The notes: generated from the sequence alone by a model not told the origin. Counted from the stretch's first letter, positions 35,736 through 44,997 are shown. The stretch: DNA of 47,205 bases from Thiotrichaceae bacterium (GCA_011391085.1 JAABRD010000040.1:1-47205); one strand, 5' to 3'. Made by a program: numbers and translations.

Positions 35736-35813
35736 TTATCCGTTATCCTCTATCCCTTATCCTCTATCCGTTATCCTCTATCCCTTATCCACTATCCGTT
35801 ATCCACTATCCAC
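35736..35813. repeat. TTATCCxCTATCC short tandem repeat
   Basis: About 78 bases of imperfect 7- and 14-base pyrimidine-rich units (TTATCCTCTATCCC, TTATCCACTATCCG). It ends about 28 bases before the hybrid kinase ATG. Together with the purine-rich tract on the other side of a palindrome it makes a three-part repeat block in this intergenic region. Confidence 0.75.
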
Positions 35814-35840
35814 TAAAGCCACTCTCCGCTAACTACACCC

Positions 35841-38800
35841 ATGAATCACACCAACGACACCCACTCTACTCCTCCCGATTTAACCAAACTTTACTTGATT
35901 TCATTAAGTACTCTGGCACTGTTGACCATTCTAGGGCACTTACTTCTCCAATGGGCCCTAAATCAACACGCCAATGACACACATTTGGTCGAAATTGCGT
36001 CGCGACAACTATTGCTAAGTGAAAGACTCAGTAAAACGGCCCTGATTATTCAATTCTCCAATAACTATGACACCCGTGTTGCCTACGTTGAAGAATTTCG
36101 CAACACCCTAGACTTACTAGAAAAATCAAACAGTGGACTCCAAGGAGGAGACAGCGAATTACGACTGTCTGGGAATAATAGTATTCCCATAATCAATCTC
36201 TTTGCTAATCTACAAGAGTTTTATGGAACGATGGATAATATTGCCAAAGACCTCCTCATGGTGGTGGACCAAGGCCCCTTTCACTCCACCCTTCCCGCAA
36301 ACACATCCACTCTAGTCAGCCAACTGATTGGGGCACAATACGCCTTTCGCCCGCCGATGGAGGCCATCGTATTACAATATCAAAACGAAACTCAAATCCA
36401 CCTAACCCAACTCAAACGTATCGACTTTGTTCTGGCCAGCCTGATACTGATAGTTCTCCTCCTGGAAGGACTTTATTTATTTCAACCGTCTTTACAAAGA
36501 TTTGAACGTATCTGGCAAGAACTTGCCAATACCAGAAAGTTAGCACAGAAAAAAGAGACCTGGTTACAAGGACTGCTAGACCACTTCCCCGCCTTTGTCA
36601 CCCTCAAAGATTCCAAAGGACGTTATCTCTTTGTCAATCGCCCCTTGACCAAACTGTGGCGTACCACTTCTGACAACATCATTGGCAAAACGGACTATGA
36701 CCTCTTCCACACCGATCTTGCTAGTGTGTTGCAAGCCCATGACCGGCAGATTCTAAAAAACAACGCTTCACGAACTTTTGAAGAAACGTTTCCGCACCCA
36801 GAAGGTCTTCATTCTTATTCCGTCATCAAATTTCCCCTCTATGATGGCATTTTGGGCCCCTCTACGATCTGCACGATTGCTTCGGACATTACAAACCACC
36901 AGAAAACCGAACAGGCTATGGAAGAATGTGAAACCATCCTCCACGTTCTCTTGACTGCCACTGCGCAAGTCGTCCTCGTTCTCACACACGAAGGAACTGC
37001 GCTATATGCTAATCAAGCTGCATCTCAATGGCTAAATGTATCCATGGATAAATTGATAGGTGCCAATGTATACACATTCTTCCCAGCCCCTCTTAGAGAA
37101 GGACGAAAAAACAGCTTTACGGAAGCTATCGACACCCGTACTCCAGTACCTTTAACTGAGGAATATGAAGGTCAAACCTTTCTGGCCCACGTCTATCCCA
37201 TTGCGATTCACGGTAAAATGGCCACCAAACTGGCAGTCATCTCCATCACACCCATCGTCATTTCCCCAGAACTAGCCATAGACCATAACCTACCATTGCC
37301 CAAACCAACACTGGCCATGGCAAACTTGAATCGTTCACTACCATCGGAGGACACTCATTTTTCCGAGATCGGCCAATTTCGCCTAATGACTAAAGAAGGG
37401 AAACTTCTCTGGCTACGTGACTCCCAGACCACTCCCCCAGTGTCTGGCGCCGTCTCTTCTTCTCCCCGTACCACATTCCTATCTGAAGAAACCTCTTCCA
37501 GCAACTACGACAATCAAGATTCATCGGTGGACCAATTGCAACCGCTTTGTCAACGCATTCTCAATTCCGTCTATGAGGGAATCATTATCGCGGATGCCAC
37601 CCAATCAGACCTCCCCATTATTTTCGTCAATCATGCTTTTGAACGGCTGACAGGTTATACTACAACAGAGGTTCTGGGACGAAATTGTCGTTTTCTCCAC
37701 AAAGAAGACGCCCGGCAATCAGCTTTAGACGAAGTTCGCGATGCCTTGCGTTTGGGCCAAAGTTGTAAAGTGACACTTCGCAATCGTCACAAAGATGGTG
37801 GTCACTTCTGGATTCAACTCGGCATCTCACCGTTGCATAACTCTCAAGGGAAACTCACTCACTTTGTCGGCATTCAAGTTGACATTACCGCTTTAAAACA
37901 GACCGAACAAAAACTGCAAGAAAGCGAGAATCAATGCCGTTACTTGGCGGAACGAGTCGCCGCTACCATCTTGATATGTCAGGAAGACAGGATTGTGTAT
38001 GCCAACCCAGCGGCTACCACTCTCACAGGCTACCAGACTACCGAATTGTTACAAATGAAATTTGCGGATTTGGTACATCCCGATTGGCAATCGATCGTGA
38101 AAGAACTTAGTTTGACCCAACCCCGTAGCGAACTGGCACCGATGCGCTATGAAATTAAAATTGTCACCCAATCAGGGGCCAAACGGTGGTTAGATAATTT
38201 GGAATATCTTATTGATTATCAAGGCAATAGTGCCACTTTAGTGACCGCCTTTGACATCACCGAGAGGAAACACACTGAAAACACGTTGCGCCAAATTGTC
38301 GAAGGCGTTTCGGCCCACACGGGTGAAAATTTCTTGAAGAACCTCGTAGAATACCTGGTTACCACTCTCCAAGTCAAGTATGCTGTCATTGGCCAATTGT
38401 CGTCTCACGATCCCTATCAAATGCGCACCCTGTTTGTCGTCACCTGCGAACTACAACCGTTGGAAAATTTTGAATATGACCTCCACCATACCCCCTGCGA
38501 AAGACTCATTACCGGTGAAGCCCCTTGCTGTTCCTATACCAAAGACGTGCAAAAGCTGTACCCCAATAATCCTCTTCTCACCCAATTAAACATAGAAAGT
38601 TGTGTGGGTACCCCCCTCTTCCATACCAGTGGTAAAGTCATGGGCCTACTAGCCATTATGGATGATAAACCGCTTCATCACCCCACGTTAGTCGAATCCA
38701 TGTTACAAATTTTTGCGGCCCGATCGTCGGCGGAATTAGAACGACTGCAAGCCCTAGCCGCGTTGCAAAAAGAACATGTGCTACTGGCCCAACGAGTCCA

Positions 38801-39956
38801 AGAACGTACCGCAGAACTCAGTGTCGCCAATGCCGAAATTGCCCAGGCGGCCCGTCTTAAAAATGAATTTCTAGCCAACATGAGTCATGAATTGCGGACT
38901 CCGTTGTCAACGATTCTTACCATGTCCGAAGCGTTGCAAAATGAACTGTATGGCACCCTGACCCCGCCTCAAGTCGACGCTTTGCGTACCATGGCAGACA
39001 GTGGTCATCATCTGTTAGACTTGATTAATGACATCCTCGACTTGGCCAAAATCGAAGCCGGCAAAATCAAACTCCAAATCCTGCCGGTTTCCCCCAAGGT
39101 CATTAGCAACGCCTGCTTACGAGTGGTCAAACCTCTCGCTGATAAAAAATTCCTCCACCTCACGGTCACGCTGGATTCAGCCGTAGCCACGGTTCAGGCA
39201 GATGACCGCTATTTGAACAAGATACTCCTCAACTTGTTAACCAATGCGATTAAATTCACCCCCAAGGGTGGCGAAGTCAATTTAGACGTCCGCGGCGATA
39301 AAGATCGCGGAGTAGTCTCCTTTACGGTCAGCGATACAGGCATTGGAATTGCGGCCCCCAACATCGCCCACCTATTCAGGTTGTTTGAACAGTTGGACCC
39401 AGGACTGGCTAGAGAACATGAAGGCGCTGGTCTCGGTCTCTTTTTAGTCTATCGTCTGGCAGAAATGCACGGCGGTGGCATCTTGGTCCAAAGTGAAGAA
39501 GGCAAGGGGAGTCGTTTTACCGTCAATCTACCTTGGCCATCTGAGGAGGACTTGCAAGAATTTAAGAATTTAGGAAAACCCTTGACTTCTCGTCAAGAAG
39601 CGTTGATTTTATTGGCGGAAGATGATCCCCATCAATCTGAAAAATGGGCCGCCCTGTTAGAACTGTATGGCTACCGGGTCATCACAGCCCAAAACGGAGT
39701 CCAAGCCATAGAAAAAGCTAGAGAAAATCAACTCAACCTGATTTTGATGGATTACCAAATGCCCGTGATGGACGGACTGAAAGCGATGGGTCAGATTCGG
39801 GCAAATCCTGAAATGGCGCATATACCCATTGTTATTCTAACCGCCCTGACCGTGCCTGGCGATAAAGAACGTTGTTTGGGGGCGGGCGCGTCCCGGTATC
39901 TGGTTAAGCCATTTAATTTTAAGGAACTTATAGCAGAAATCAAAACATTGTTATAA
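35841..39956 (+). CDS. Hybrid histidine kinase: PilJ_N, PAS repeats with LOV-like PAS, GAF, receiver
   Basis: Membrane sensor of 1371 residues. Two membrane helices (about 17-38 and 196-215) bracket a PilJ-type N-terminal sensor (EIASRQLLLSERLSKTALII). PAS domains follow at about 240-355, 362-475, 570-685 and 695-810. The third carries the LOV signature: HAFERLTGY, then GRNCRFL with Cys616, RNRHKDG and GIQVDIT. A GAF domain spans about 818-970. The kinase core has His1016 ([10 protein letters not shown]), LLTNAIKFT, DTGIGI and GAGLGLFLV. The C-terminal receiver has Asp1304 (LILMDYQMPVMDG) and the KPF lysine. Residues 475-570 are a Ser/Pro-rich linker. The protein could integrate an envelope signal, blue light or redox state, and a cytosolic ligand. 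The preceding NtrC-type regulator is the probable output. Confidence 0.9.
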   Translation: MNHTNDTHSTPPDLTKLYLISLSTLALLTILGHLLLQWALNQHANDTHLVEIASRQLLLSERLSKTALIIQFSNNYDTRVAYVEEFRNTLDLLEKSNSGLQGGDSELRLSGNNSIPIINLFANLQEFYGTMDNIAKDLLMVVDQGPFHSTLPANTSTLVSQLIGAQYAFRPPMEAIVLQYQNETQIHLTQLKRIDFVLASLILIVLLLEGLYLFQPSLQRFERIWQELANTRKLAQKKETWLQGLLDHFPAFVTLKDSKGRYLFVNRPLTKLWRTTSDNIIGKTDYDLFHTDLASVLQAHDRQILKNNASRTFEETFPHPEGLHSYSVIKFPLYDGILGPSTICTIASDITNHQKTEQAMEECETILHVLLTATAQVVLVLTHEGTALYANQAASQWLNVSMDKLIGANVYTFFPAPLREGRKNSFTEAIDTRTPVPLTEEYEGQTFLAHVYPIAIHGKMATKLAVISITPIVISPELAIDHNLPLPKPTLAMANLNRSLPSEDTHFSEIGQFRLMTKEGKLLWLRDSQTTPPVSGAVSSSPRTTFLSEETSSSNYDNQDSSVDQLQPLCQRILNSVYEGIIIADATQSDLPIIFVNHAFERLTGYTTTEVLGRNCRFLHKEDARQSALDEVRDALRLGQSCKVTLRNRHKDGGHFWIQLGISPLHNSQGKLTHFVGIQVDITALKQTEQKLQESENQCRYLAERVAATILICQEDRIVYANPAATTLTGYQTTELLQMKFADLVHPDWQSIVKELSLTQPRSELAPMRYEIKIVTQSGAKRWLDNLEYLIDYQGNSATLVTAFDITERKHTENTLRQIVEGVSAHTGENFLKNLVEYLVTTLQVKYAVIGQLSSHDPYQMRTLFVVTCELQPLENFEYDLHHTPCERLITGEAPCCSYTKDVQKLYPNNPLLTQLNIESCVGTPLFHTSGKVMGLLAIMDDKPLHHPTLVESMLQIFAARSSAELERLQALAALQKEHVLLAQRVQERTAELSVANAEIAQAARLKNEFLANMSHELRTPLSTILTMSEALQNELYGTLTPPQVDALRTMADSGHHLLDLINDILDLAKIEAGKIKLQILPVSPKVISNACLRVVKPLADKKFLHLTVTLDSAVATVQADDRYLNKILLNLLTNAIKFTPKGGEVNLDVRGDKDRGVVSFTVSDTGIGIAAPNIAHLFRLFEQLDPGLAREHEGAGLGLFLVYRLAEMHGGGILVQSEEGKGSRFTVNLPWPSEEDLQEFKNLGKPLTSRQEALILLAEDDPHQSEKWAALLELYGYRVITAQNGVQAIEKARENQLNLILMDYQMPVMDGLKAMGQIRANPEMAHIPIVILTALTVPGDKERCLGAGASRYLVKPFNFKELIAEIKTLL

Positions 39957-39997
39957 ACTTCTTAGTTATAAACTTCTTACCCGGCCCTGCTTCAAAA

Positions 39998-40024
39998 CCT
40001 GTGAGGTCCCAAAGACCTCGCAGG
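39998..40024. terminator. CCTGTGAGGTC hairpin after the hybrid kinase
   Basis: CCTGTGAGGTC and GACCTCGCAGG pair with one mismatch around a short CCAAA loop. It lies about 40 bases after the stop codon. There is no T-run, so it may be a dispersed repeat as well as a terminator. The rest of the gap to the J-domain gene (40025-40242) is AT-rich with no gene. Confidence 0.4.
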
Positions 40025-40242
40025 GCACTTGGCAAACACTATGGGAAATTTTCTACTAAGAATCTTTCTTAATTTACTGAAGAAAACTTGAAAATGACCT
40101 TTGTACACCTCAAATTATTATAACAGACCGTGAATCGCCGCAAAATTAGATTTAACAATCTTTATCCCCTAACGACATTCATAAAACTGGACCATTTGTG
40201 AACTGTGGTTCATTATTCATCAATCCATTAGCTATTACCCAC

Positions 40243-42357
40243 ATGGAAATAAACGATTATTATAAAGTACTAGAATTAACCCCTGACGCCAACCCTAACG
40301 ACATCAAACAAGCCTTTCGCAGACTGGCACAAAAATATCACCCTGACCTGAACGACGAACCTGAGGCAGAACAAAAATTTAAACAAGTCAAAGAGGCCTA
40401 CGAAATACTTAGAGATCCCCAACTACGCATGGCTTATCATCATGACCGCAAAGTCATTAAGCCCTATACTTATGCCTGGCTACAAACTCAAATCAGTGCC
40501 CAGTTGCGTCGTGTCGCCCAATTTCGGGCCACTATGAATGCCCAAACACGCCTTAATGCGGAATTAAATACACACAGAAAAAACGCAGATATGCACTCCA
40601 CTCCCTCTTCGAATCACCCATCCCCTTCAAAAAGAAAAGTTTCCTGGCTATTGTTGGGTAGTAGCCTTATGTTCGCCGTGATCATTATTGTTGCCGCCAC
40701 GCTGGTAGTGGAAAGACTTGAGATTCGACAATCCCACCAAAAAATCATTGCTGCCGTTTTGCAAAACCAGGAAAATGGCGTTAAACAACTGGAAACAGCC
40801 GATATTGAAACGCAAGCCACTATCCTCCAATATGATGGTGTAAAAAAAGCATTGCTTAACTTCTATCTCTCCCACCCCACGGACAAAGAACCGCTGGCCC
40901 GCCTGGACGCTTATAGCCAAACCGTCTCACAAGAACTGTTTACCGATGTGAATGTTCAAAATTTGCTAATTGGTCATTACAGCGCGAAGGTTGATAAAGA
41001 AGTTGAAAGTGACAACTTTGAGAACGCTACTCGCATCTTAGACAACCTCAAAGCCAAAATTAAAGAGTCCCAAAAACTGGCGGACAAATATGAGGAACTG
41101 CGCAAGAAAAAAAACCAGCGACTGGCCGCCTTGTCTCAACAATATATGAGTTGCCTAGAGAACACCGACCGTCCCCTATTGGAACGTACCCACTGTATGG
41201 CAGAAGCACGGGAAAGAATCAAACGGGTGGGGATTGAACACACCCTACCCACGGACACCAATTTTCCAGCCTTGTATACTCAAGCCATCGAACAAACCCT
41301 GGTGAAAAGGGAATATGCCAAGGTCGAAGAGTTACTGGCGGATTGGGAAAAATTGCTACCAGAACCCAATGAACAACGTGATAAAATGCGGGAACTGTTA
41401 AAACAGTATCGAGAACTCGACACCCTCATGGCAGACCTTACCAGTCATGACAAAATGAAGATTGTCAATACGCTAAGTGCCGTAACCAAATTAGATGAGG
41501 AATTGCAGAAAGAAGTGTTTAACTCCCCCAAGGTTCAACACAGTCTGCTAGTCTATTATTTGGAGGAAGCCTTGAAAATGTGGAAGACGCAGGGCTTGGG
41601 TATACCAGTCACGGGGGACAACCGTCCCTCTCCTGCTATGCCACCTGAGGGGACCGCAGATTTAGAAAAACTGATAACTCTAGCGCGAACGCAAACAGTG
41701 CCGACGTTTTTGCCACCCCTGACGCGGCCCGCACCGTCAGCAGATTCATCGATGTCCTCCGCCACTCCTCCGTCTGCACCTCCTTCTACTTTAAGTCAGG
41801 AGGTACAGGATAAAAGTGTTGCCACGATGTTACAAGAATGCCAAGATCATCTCAACAGCACCGGTAGCGGTAGAACCGGTAAGGCGTTGTCTTGTTATCA
41901 AAGTGTACTGAACCGAGACCCCAACAATCCCGATGCCCAAGCAGGCTTGAATACCTTAGAAAGACGCTTCCAAAAATGGAGTGACAGTGCTTTACAAAAC
42001 GGTCAACTGAACAAAGCGAGAAGTTATATCGCTACCTTGGATAGAATTAACCCGCGTTCTCGAACCTTAGCCTCGTTAAAACAAAGATTAAGAGAGGCAC
42101 AGGAACGTCCCAAGCCAGACCCTAAACCTGAAGCTGATTCCGCATTCAAATCTGAACCTAAATCTGAACCCAAACCTAAATCTGAACCCAAACCTGAACC
42201 TAAATCTGAATCCAAACCTGAACCCAAACCTGAATCCAAACCGAAACCTGAACCATCGAAGTCTAATGCTTGCACAGATTTATTGAAACAGTTGTCAATG
42301 GGTGTCAACCCCCTTACTTCTGAACAAAACGCTTACTTTCAAAGTCATTGTCGCTAA
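40243..42357 (+). CDS. Membrane-anchored J-domain protein with C-terminal TPR-like region
   Basis: Protein of 704 residues. An N-terminal J-domain (about 3-67) has the HPD triad at residues 33-35 (YHPDLND), which stimulates Hsp70 ATPase. After a charged linker, one membrane helix lies at about 135-156 ([20 protein letters not shown]). The long remainder, probably periplasmic, is helical with coiled-coil stretches. Near the C-terminus there is a TPR-like unit ([26 protein letters not shown], quoted in part) and then an SEPKPEPK-type repeat (about 615-665). The family is not one I can name. The start at 40243 begins directly with the J-domain; a GTG at 40198 is the alternative. It would recruit DnaK to the inner membrane. 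The next gene encodes an OmpA-like lipoprotein and may be functionally linked. Confidence 0.78.
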   Translation: MEINDYYKVLELTPDANPNDIKQAFRRLAQKYHPDLNDEPEAEQKFKQVKEAYEILRDPQLRMAYHHDRKVIKPYTYAWLQTQISAQLRRVAQFRATMNAQTRLNAELNTHRKNADMHSTPSSNHPSPSKRKVSWLLLGSSLMFAVIIIVAATLVVERLEIRQSHQKIIAAVLQNQENGVKQLETADIETQATILQYDGVKKALLNFYLSHPTDKEPLARLDAYSQTVSQELFTDVNVQNLLIGHYSAKVDKEVESDNFENATRILDNLKAKIKESQKLADKYEELRKKKNQRLAALSQQYMSCLENTDRPLLERTHCMAEARERIKRVGIEHTLPTDTNFPALYTQAIEQTLVKREYAKVEELLADWEKLLPEPNEQRDKMRELLKQYRELDTLMADLTSHDKMKIVNTLSAVTKLDEELQKEVFNSPKVQHSLLVYYLEEALKMWKTQGLGIPVTGDNRPSPAMPPEGTADLEKLITLARTQTVPTFLPPLTRPAPSADSSMSSATPPSAPPSTLSQEVQDKSVATMLQECQDHLNSTGSGRTGKALSCYQSVLNRDPNNPDAQAGLNTLERRFQKWSDSALQNGQLNKARSYIATLDRINPRSRTLASLKQRLREAQERPKPDPKPEADSAFKSEPKSEPKPKSEPKPEPKSESKPEPKPESKPKPEPSKSNACTDLLKQLSMGVNPLTSEQNAYFQSHCR
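42112..42255 (+). repeat. Coding repeat of Pro-Lys-Ser/Pro-Glu
   Basis: Imperfect 6- to 12-base units (AAACCTGAACCC, AAATCTGAACCC) encoding a [10 protein letters not shown]-type extended stretch in the J-domain protein. Such segments span the periplasm or peptidoglycan in TonB-like proteins, which fits a periplasmic C-terminal half. The copy number may vary between strains. Confidence 0.7.
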
Positions 42358-42392
42358 CAGACCGAAAGTGGAGTGTTATAACGGTAATAATT

Positions 42393-42452
42393 CAGGAGTC
42401 CTAAGCGTCGCTTTGTCTAAGCCACGCACAAAGCTACGCTTTTTCCTCCTGG
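42393..42452. repeat. Family A palindrome, copy 12
   Basis: CAGGAGTCCTAAGCGTCGC to AAAGCTACGCTTTTTCCTCCTGG, 60 bases with the extended loop (GCCACGCACAAAGC) also seen in the partial copy near 19345-19382. It lies between the J-domain gene and the lipoprotein gene. Confidence 0.8.
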
Positions 42453-42499
42453 ATTTGGCTTGCGCCTCCTGAATCTCGAACTTTAAAAAGTGGAATTAG

Positions 42500-43720
42500 A
42501 TGAAACAAACCAACTTATTGATACTCACAATATTTTATGTCATCCTCTTGGTAGCTTGTGCAACCCCTTCGACCTTGCGTTCCCTTAATTCTTCAACCCT
42601 TCTCCCATTTGAACAGGCCGTTCGCGCTTTGGCGAATGACTTACTTTATCAAGTTCAAGTGGAACGGGGAGGCATCGGATTGCTAGGAAAGTTAACCGAA
42701 AGCAAAGTCGTGTTAGACCCCTTTGTGGATGCTAAAAGCGGCGACGTGGTGAACGCCAGTCGCCGCATTGAAGAAATCATTTTGGAGGAAGGCTATAACA
42801 ATTTTCAAAACATCTCTCTTAGCCGCCTCACGCCCGACAAACTCCGCGAAGCGGATTACGTGATGAGTGGTGTTATCAACTTTGATCTATCGAAACCATC
42901 GGACCTCACGAAAGCCGAAAAATACTATCGTGTATCCTCTTCTATGTTCAGTCGTAAAACCGGGAAAATCCTAGCTAATTCAAATCTTTGGATTTCTGAA
43001 AAAGAGTTGGATTACTTACCCATACCTAGCTATAAAGATAGCCCCGTGTATCTCAAAGACAGTCGAGTCGAAAGTTTGATAACCACCACCGAAACGCCCG
43101 TGGGGAAATCCGCACATACAGACTATTATGAGAGTTTAAGCACGACGGCGCTACTTGTTCAAGCCGACACCGCTTATGAAGATAAGAATTATAAAAAAGC
43201 GTCACGGCTATATAACCTGGCTACCAAACGTGAAGATGGTCAGATAATGAAAACCTATGCAGGTTCTTATGAAGCCAATCTCAAGCTAGGCAACACTGGC
43301 ACAGCTAAACAAATGTTTAGGAAGTTACTGGAAACCAGTGTCAAAGAAAACCGCAAGTTAAATTTGAAATTTCTGTTTTCGGTGAACAGGATTGAGTTTC
43401 TGGAAGACTATGCTTTGAGAAAACAATATGACAATTGGTTGCGCGAAATCAGTCTATTTCTGCAAGATCATCATTATTGTTTTCAGATTGTCGGCCACAG
43501 TAGTCGTACTGGGGACGTTGAGTATAACCACACCTTATCTATAGAACGCGCCAAAAAGGTGCAAACTCTCATGCAAGCCTATTTTCCTCAAGTCATGCAA
43601 AAATCAAGGGCGGTTGGCAAAGGTTTTGAACAAAATATGGTTGGTTCCGGAACAGATGATTTAAGAGATGCCATTGACCGGCGCGTAGAGTTTTTTATCG
43701 TGGACTGTTCACAATTATAA
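42500..43720 (+). CDS. OmpA-like lipoprotein with FlgO/LPP20-like N-terminal domain
   Basis: Predicted outer-membrane lipoprotein of 406 residues. The signal peptide ends in the lipobox LVAC, with acylated Cys20. The N-terminal domain (about 35-190: FEQAVRALANDLLYQV, VVLDPFVDAKSGDVVNASRRIEE, LREADYVMSGVI) resembles FlgO- or LPP20-type envelope proteins. A middle segment is TPR-like (ALLVQADTAYEDKNYKKASRLYNLA). The C-terminal part (about 290-405) is OmpA/MotB-like and binds peptidoglycan: FSVNRIEFLEDYALRKQYDNW, IVGHSSRTGDVEYNHTLSIERA, with ending IDRRVEF. Similar proteins occur in gliding and piliated bacteria. The last Cys near the C-terminus could pair with the Cys at HHYCF. It is probably linked to the membrane J-domain protein upstream. 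Confidence 0.82.
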   Translation: MKQTNLLILTIFYVILLVACATPSTLRSLNSSTLLPFEQAVRALANDLLYQVQVERGGIGLLGKLTESKVVLDPFVDAKSGDVVNASRRIEEIILEEGYNNFQNISLSRLTPDKLREADYVMSGVINFDLSKPSDLTKAEKYYRVSSSMFSRKTGKILANSNLWISEKELDYLPIPSYKDSPVYLKDSRVESLITTTETPVGKSAHTDYYESLSTTALLVQADTAYEDKNYKKASRLYNLATKREDGQIMKTYAGSYEANLKLGNTGTAKQMFRKLLETSVKENRKLNLKFLFSVNRIEFLEDYALRKQYDNWLREISLFLQDHHYCFQIVGHSSRTGDVEYNHTLSIERAKKVQTLMQAYFPQVMQKSRAVGKGFEQNMVGSGTDDLRDAIDRRVEFFIVDCSQL

Positions 43721-43738
43721 TCTTTCCCCAAGATCAAC

Positions 43739-43763
43739 GAGGAGGAAAAGGCGCAGCTTTGTC
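43739..43763. repeat. Half copy of family A
   Basis: GAGGAGGAAAAGGCGCAGCTTTG, the reverse of the CTTTTTCCTCCTGG end found in other copies. No matching second arm was seen, so it is a truncated copy. It lies after the lipoprotein gene. Confidence 0.5.
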
Positions 43764-43807
43764 ACTTGCTATTTTTTAAAAAAGAAGATAAACTAAGAAT
43801 AAAGGTG

Positions 43808-43901
43808 CTGTTGGACTAGAGGTTGGACTAGAGGCTTTAGCCGGAAAACGTGCCCCGGCCCCCGGCTAAAGCCTCTAGTCCAACAGCCTCTAGTCCAACA
43901 G
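43808..43901. repeat. Family B palindrome, copy 3 with duplicated ends
   Basis: Like the other family B copies (GGACTAGAGGCTTTAGCCGG core), but the outer CTGTTGGACTAGAGG unit is duplicated on both sides, giving a 94-base nested palindrome. The symmetrical duplication suggests growth by insertion of one copy into another or by replication slippage at the hairpin. Confidence 0.8.
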
Positions 43902-43955
43902 TTCCCATTTTGGATAGGACGACGTATTTTTAATCAACACCCGTTAGGAAATTCT

Positions 43956-44936
43956 ATGGCCCAATCCACCACCACCTTTGACAGCCCATGGAAAGAAATC
44001 GTTGAAAAACGTTTTGAAGATTTTATGAAGTATTTCTTTCCCAAAACGCATAAAATCATTGACTGGCATTCCGGCTACGAGTTTTTGGATAATGAACTCC
44101 AAAAAGTCGTCCGCGATGCCAAATTAGGACGACGGTTAGCCGATAAACTCGTCAAAGTTCGTCAAAAAAATGGGCAACCTGCAATACTTTACATCCATAT
44201 TGAAGTGCAGGGGCAATATGACGAATATTTCGGCGAACGGATGTTTGTATATAACTACCGTTTCTTTGACCGTTACAAACAACCCATCATCAGCCTAGCC
44301 ATTTTGGGAGATGATCGGAAAGACTGGCGGCCCAAAAGTTATGGTTTCAACGTAGGAGAATGTCGTTTGTTGTTTCAATTTCCGGTGGTCAAGCTGTTAG
44401 ACTATCAAGACCAGGAAGAACAACTCAAACGTTCCAAGAACTTCTTTGCCATGATTGTTCGGATCCACCTGAAAGGGCTAAAGACGCGACGTTCTCCACA
44501 GCAACGGTGGTATTGGAAAAAAGAACTGTTCAAGGCTATCCAGGAAGCCCATTACAGTCGACAAGACATCCTGGAATTATTTTGGTTTCTGGATTGGGTA
44601 TTGGCATTGCCTCCCAACCTAGAATTGCAATTTAACCAATTCGTTCATGAATACGAACAGGAGAAAAAAGTGCGATACGTAACCAGTATTGAGAGACACG
44701 GCCTTGAGAAGGGTCTTCAACAAGGTCTTCAACAAGGTCTTCAACAAGGCAAATTGCAAGCCACCCAAGAAAATGTGGTACAGATTCTGCATAATCGCTT
44801 TAAAACGGTGCCAACCACGCTGAAAAAGCGAGTTCAAGCCATTGACGACTTCACCCATCTCACGAAGTTGTTGAACGAGGCCGTGATGGTCAGTTCTCTC
44901 AGCCAATTTAAGCAATTGCTAGAAAAAGCTACTTAG
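43956..44936 (+). CDS. Rpn/YhgA-like PD-(D/E)xK family protein
   Basis: Protein of 326 residues of the type often annotated 'transposase' or DUF4351/Rpn-like in cyanobacteria and Beggiatoa. The N-terminal nuclease-like core is DSPWKEIVEKRFEDFMKYFFP, DAKLGRRLADKLVKV, ILYIHIEVQGQYDEYFGERMFVYNYR, which gives the Asp and Glu-x-Gln of the restriction-nuclease fold. A helical C-terminal region carries GLEKG followed by three GLQQ units and GKLQ, typical of the family, and ends in a coiled segment. Rpn proteins promote recombination and contain variable repeats. It has its own ATG without a strong ribosome-binding site, and lies between a family B palindrome and typA. Confidence 0.82.
   Translation: MAQSTTTFDSPWKEIVEKRFEDFMKYFFPKTHKIIDWHSGYEFLDNELQKVVRDAKLGRRLADKLVKVRQKNGQPAILYIHIEVQGQYDEYFGERMFVYNYRFFDRYKQPIISLAILGDDRKDWRPKSYGFNVGECRLLFQFPVVKLLDYQDQEEQLKRSKNFFAMIVRIHLKGLKTRRSPQQRWYWKKELFKAIQEAHYSRQDILELFWFLDWVLALPPNLELQFNQFVHEYEQEKKVRYVTSIERHGLEKGLQQGLQQGLQQGKLQATQENVVQILHNRFKTVPTTLKKRVQAIDDFTHLTKLLNEAVMVSSLSQFKQLLEKAT
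44712..44747 (+). repeat. 12-base coding tandem repeat (GGTCTTCAACAA)x3
   Basis: Three exact copies encoding GLQQ in the Rpn-like gene. Twelve bases keep the frame, so copy-number change would alter only the length of the linker. Such QG-rich repeats are characteristic of this family. Confidence 0.85.
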
Positions 44937-44960
44937 AAAGTCCTCTAGTCATGTAGTCAT

Positions 44961-44997
44961 GTAGGGTGGGCAACGATAGACCTGTTACCCACCCTAC
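44961..44997. repeat. GTAGGGTGGG hairpin
   Basis: GTAGGGTGGGCAACG and its near complement GTTACCCACCCTAC surround a short loop. It lies between the Rpn-like gene and typA and resembles the widespread GTAGGGTGGGCA intergenic palindrome. The direct repeat ATGTAGTCATGTAG precedes it. Confidence 0.7.

Noticed and set aside
35590-35813. Possible CRISPR or origin iterons
   Set aside because: Units are only 7-14 bases with no spacers and no DnaA-box-like consensus; simple tandem repeats explain them better.
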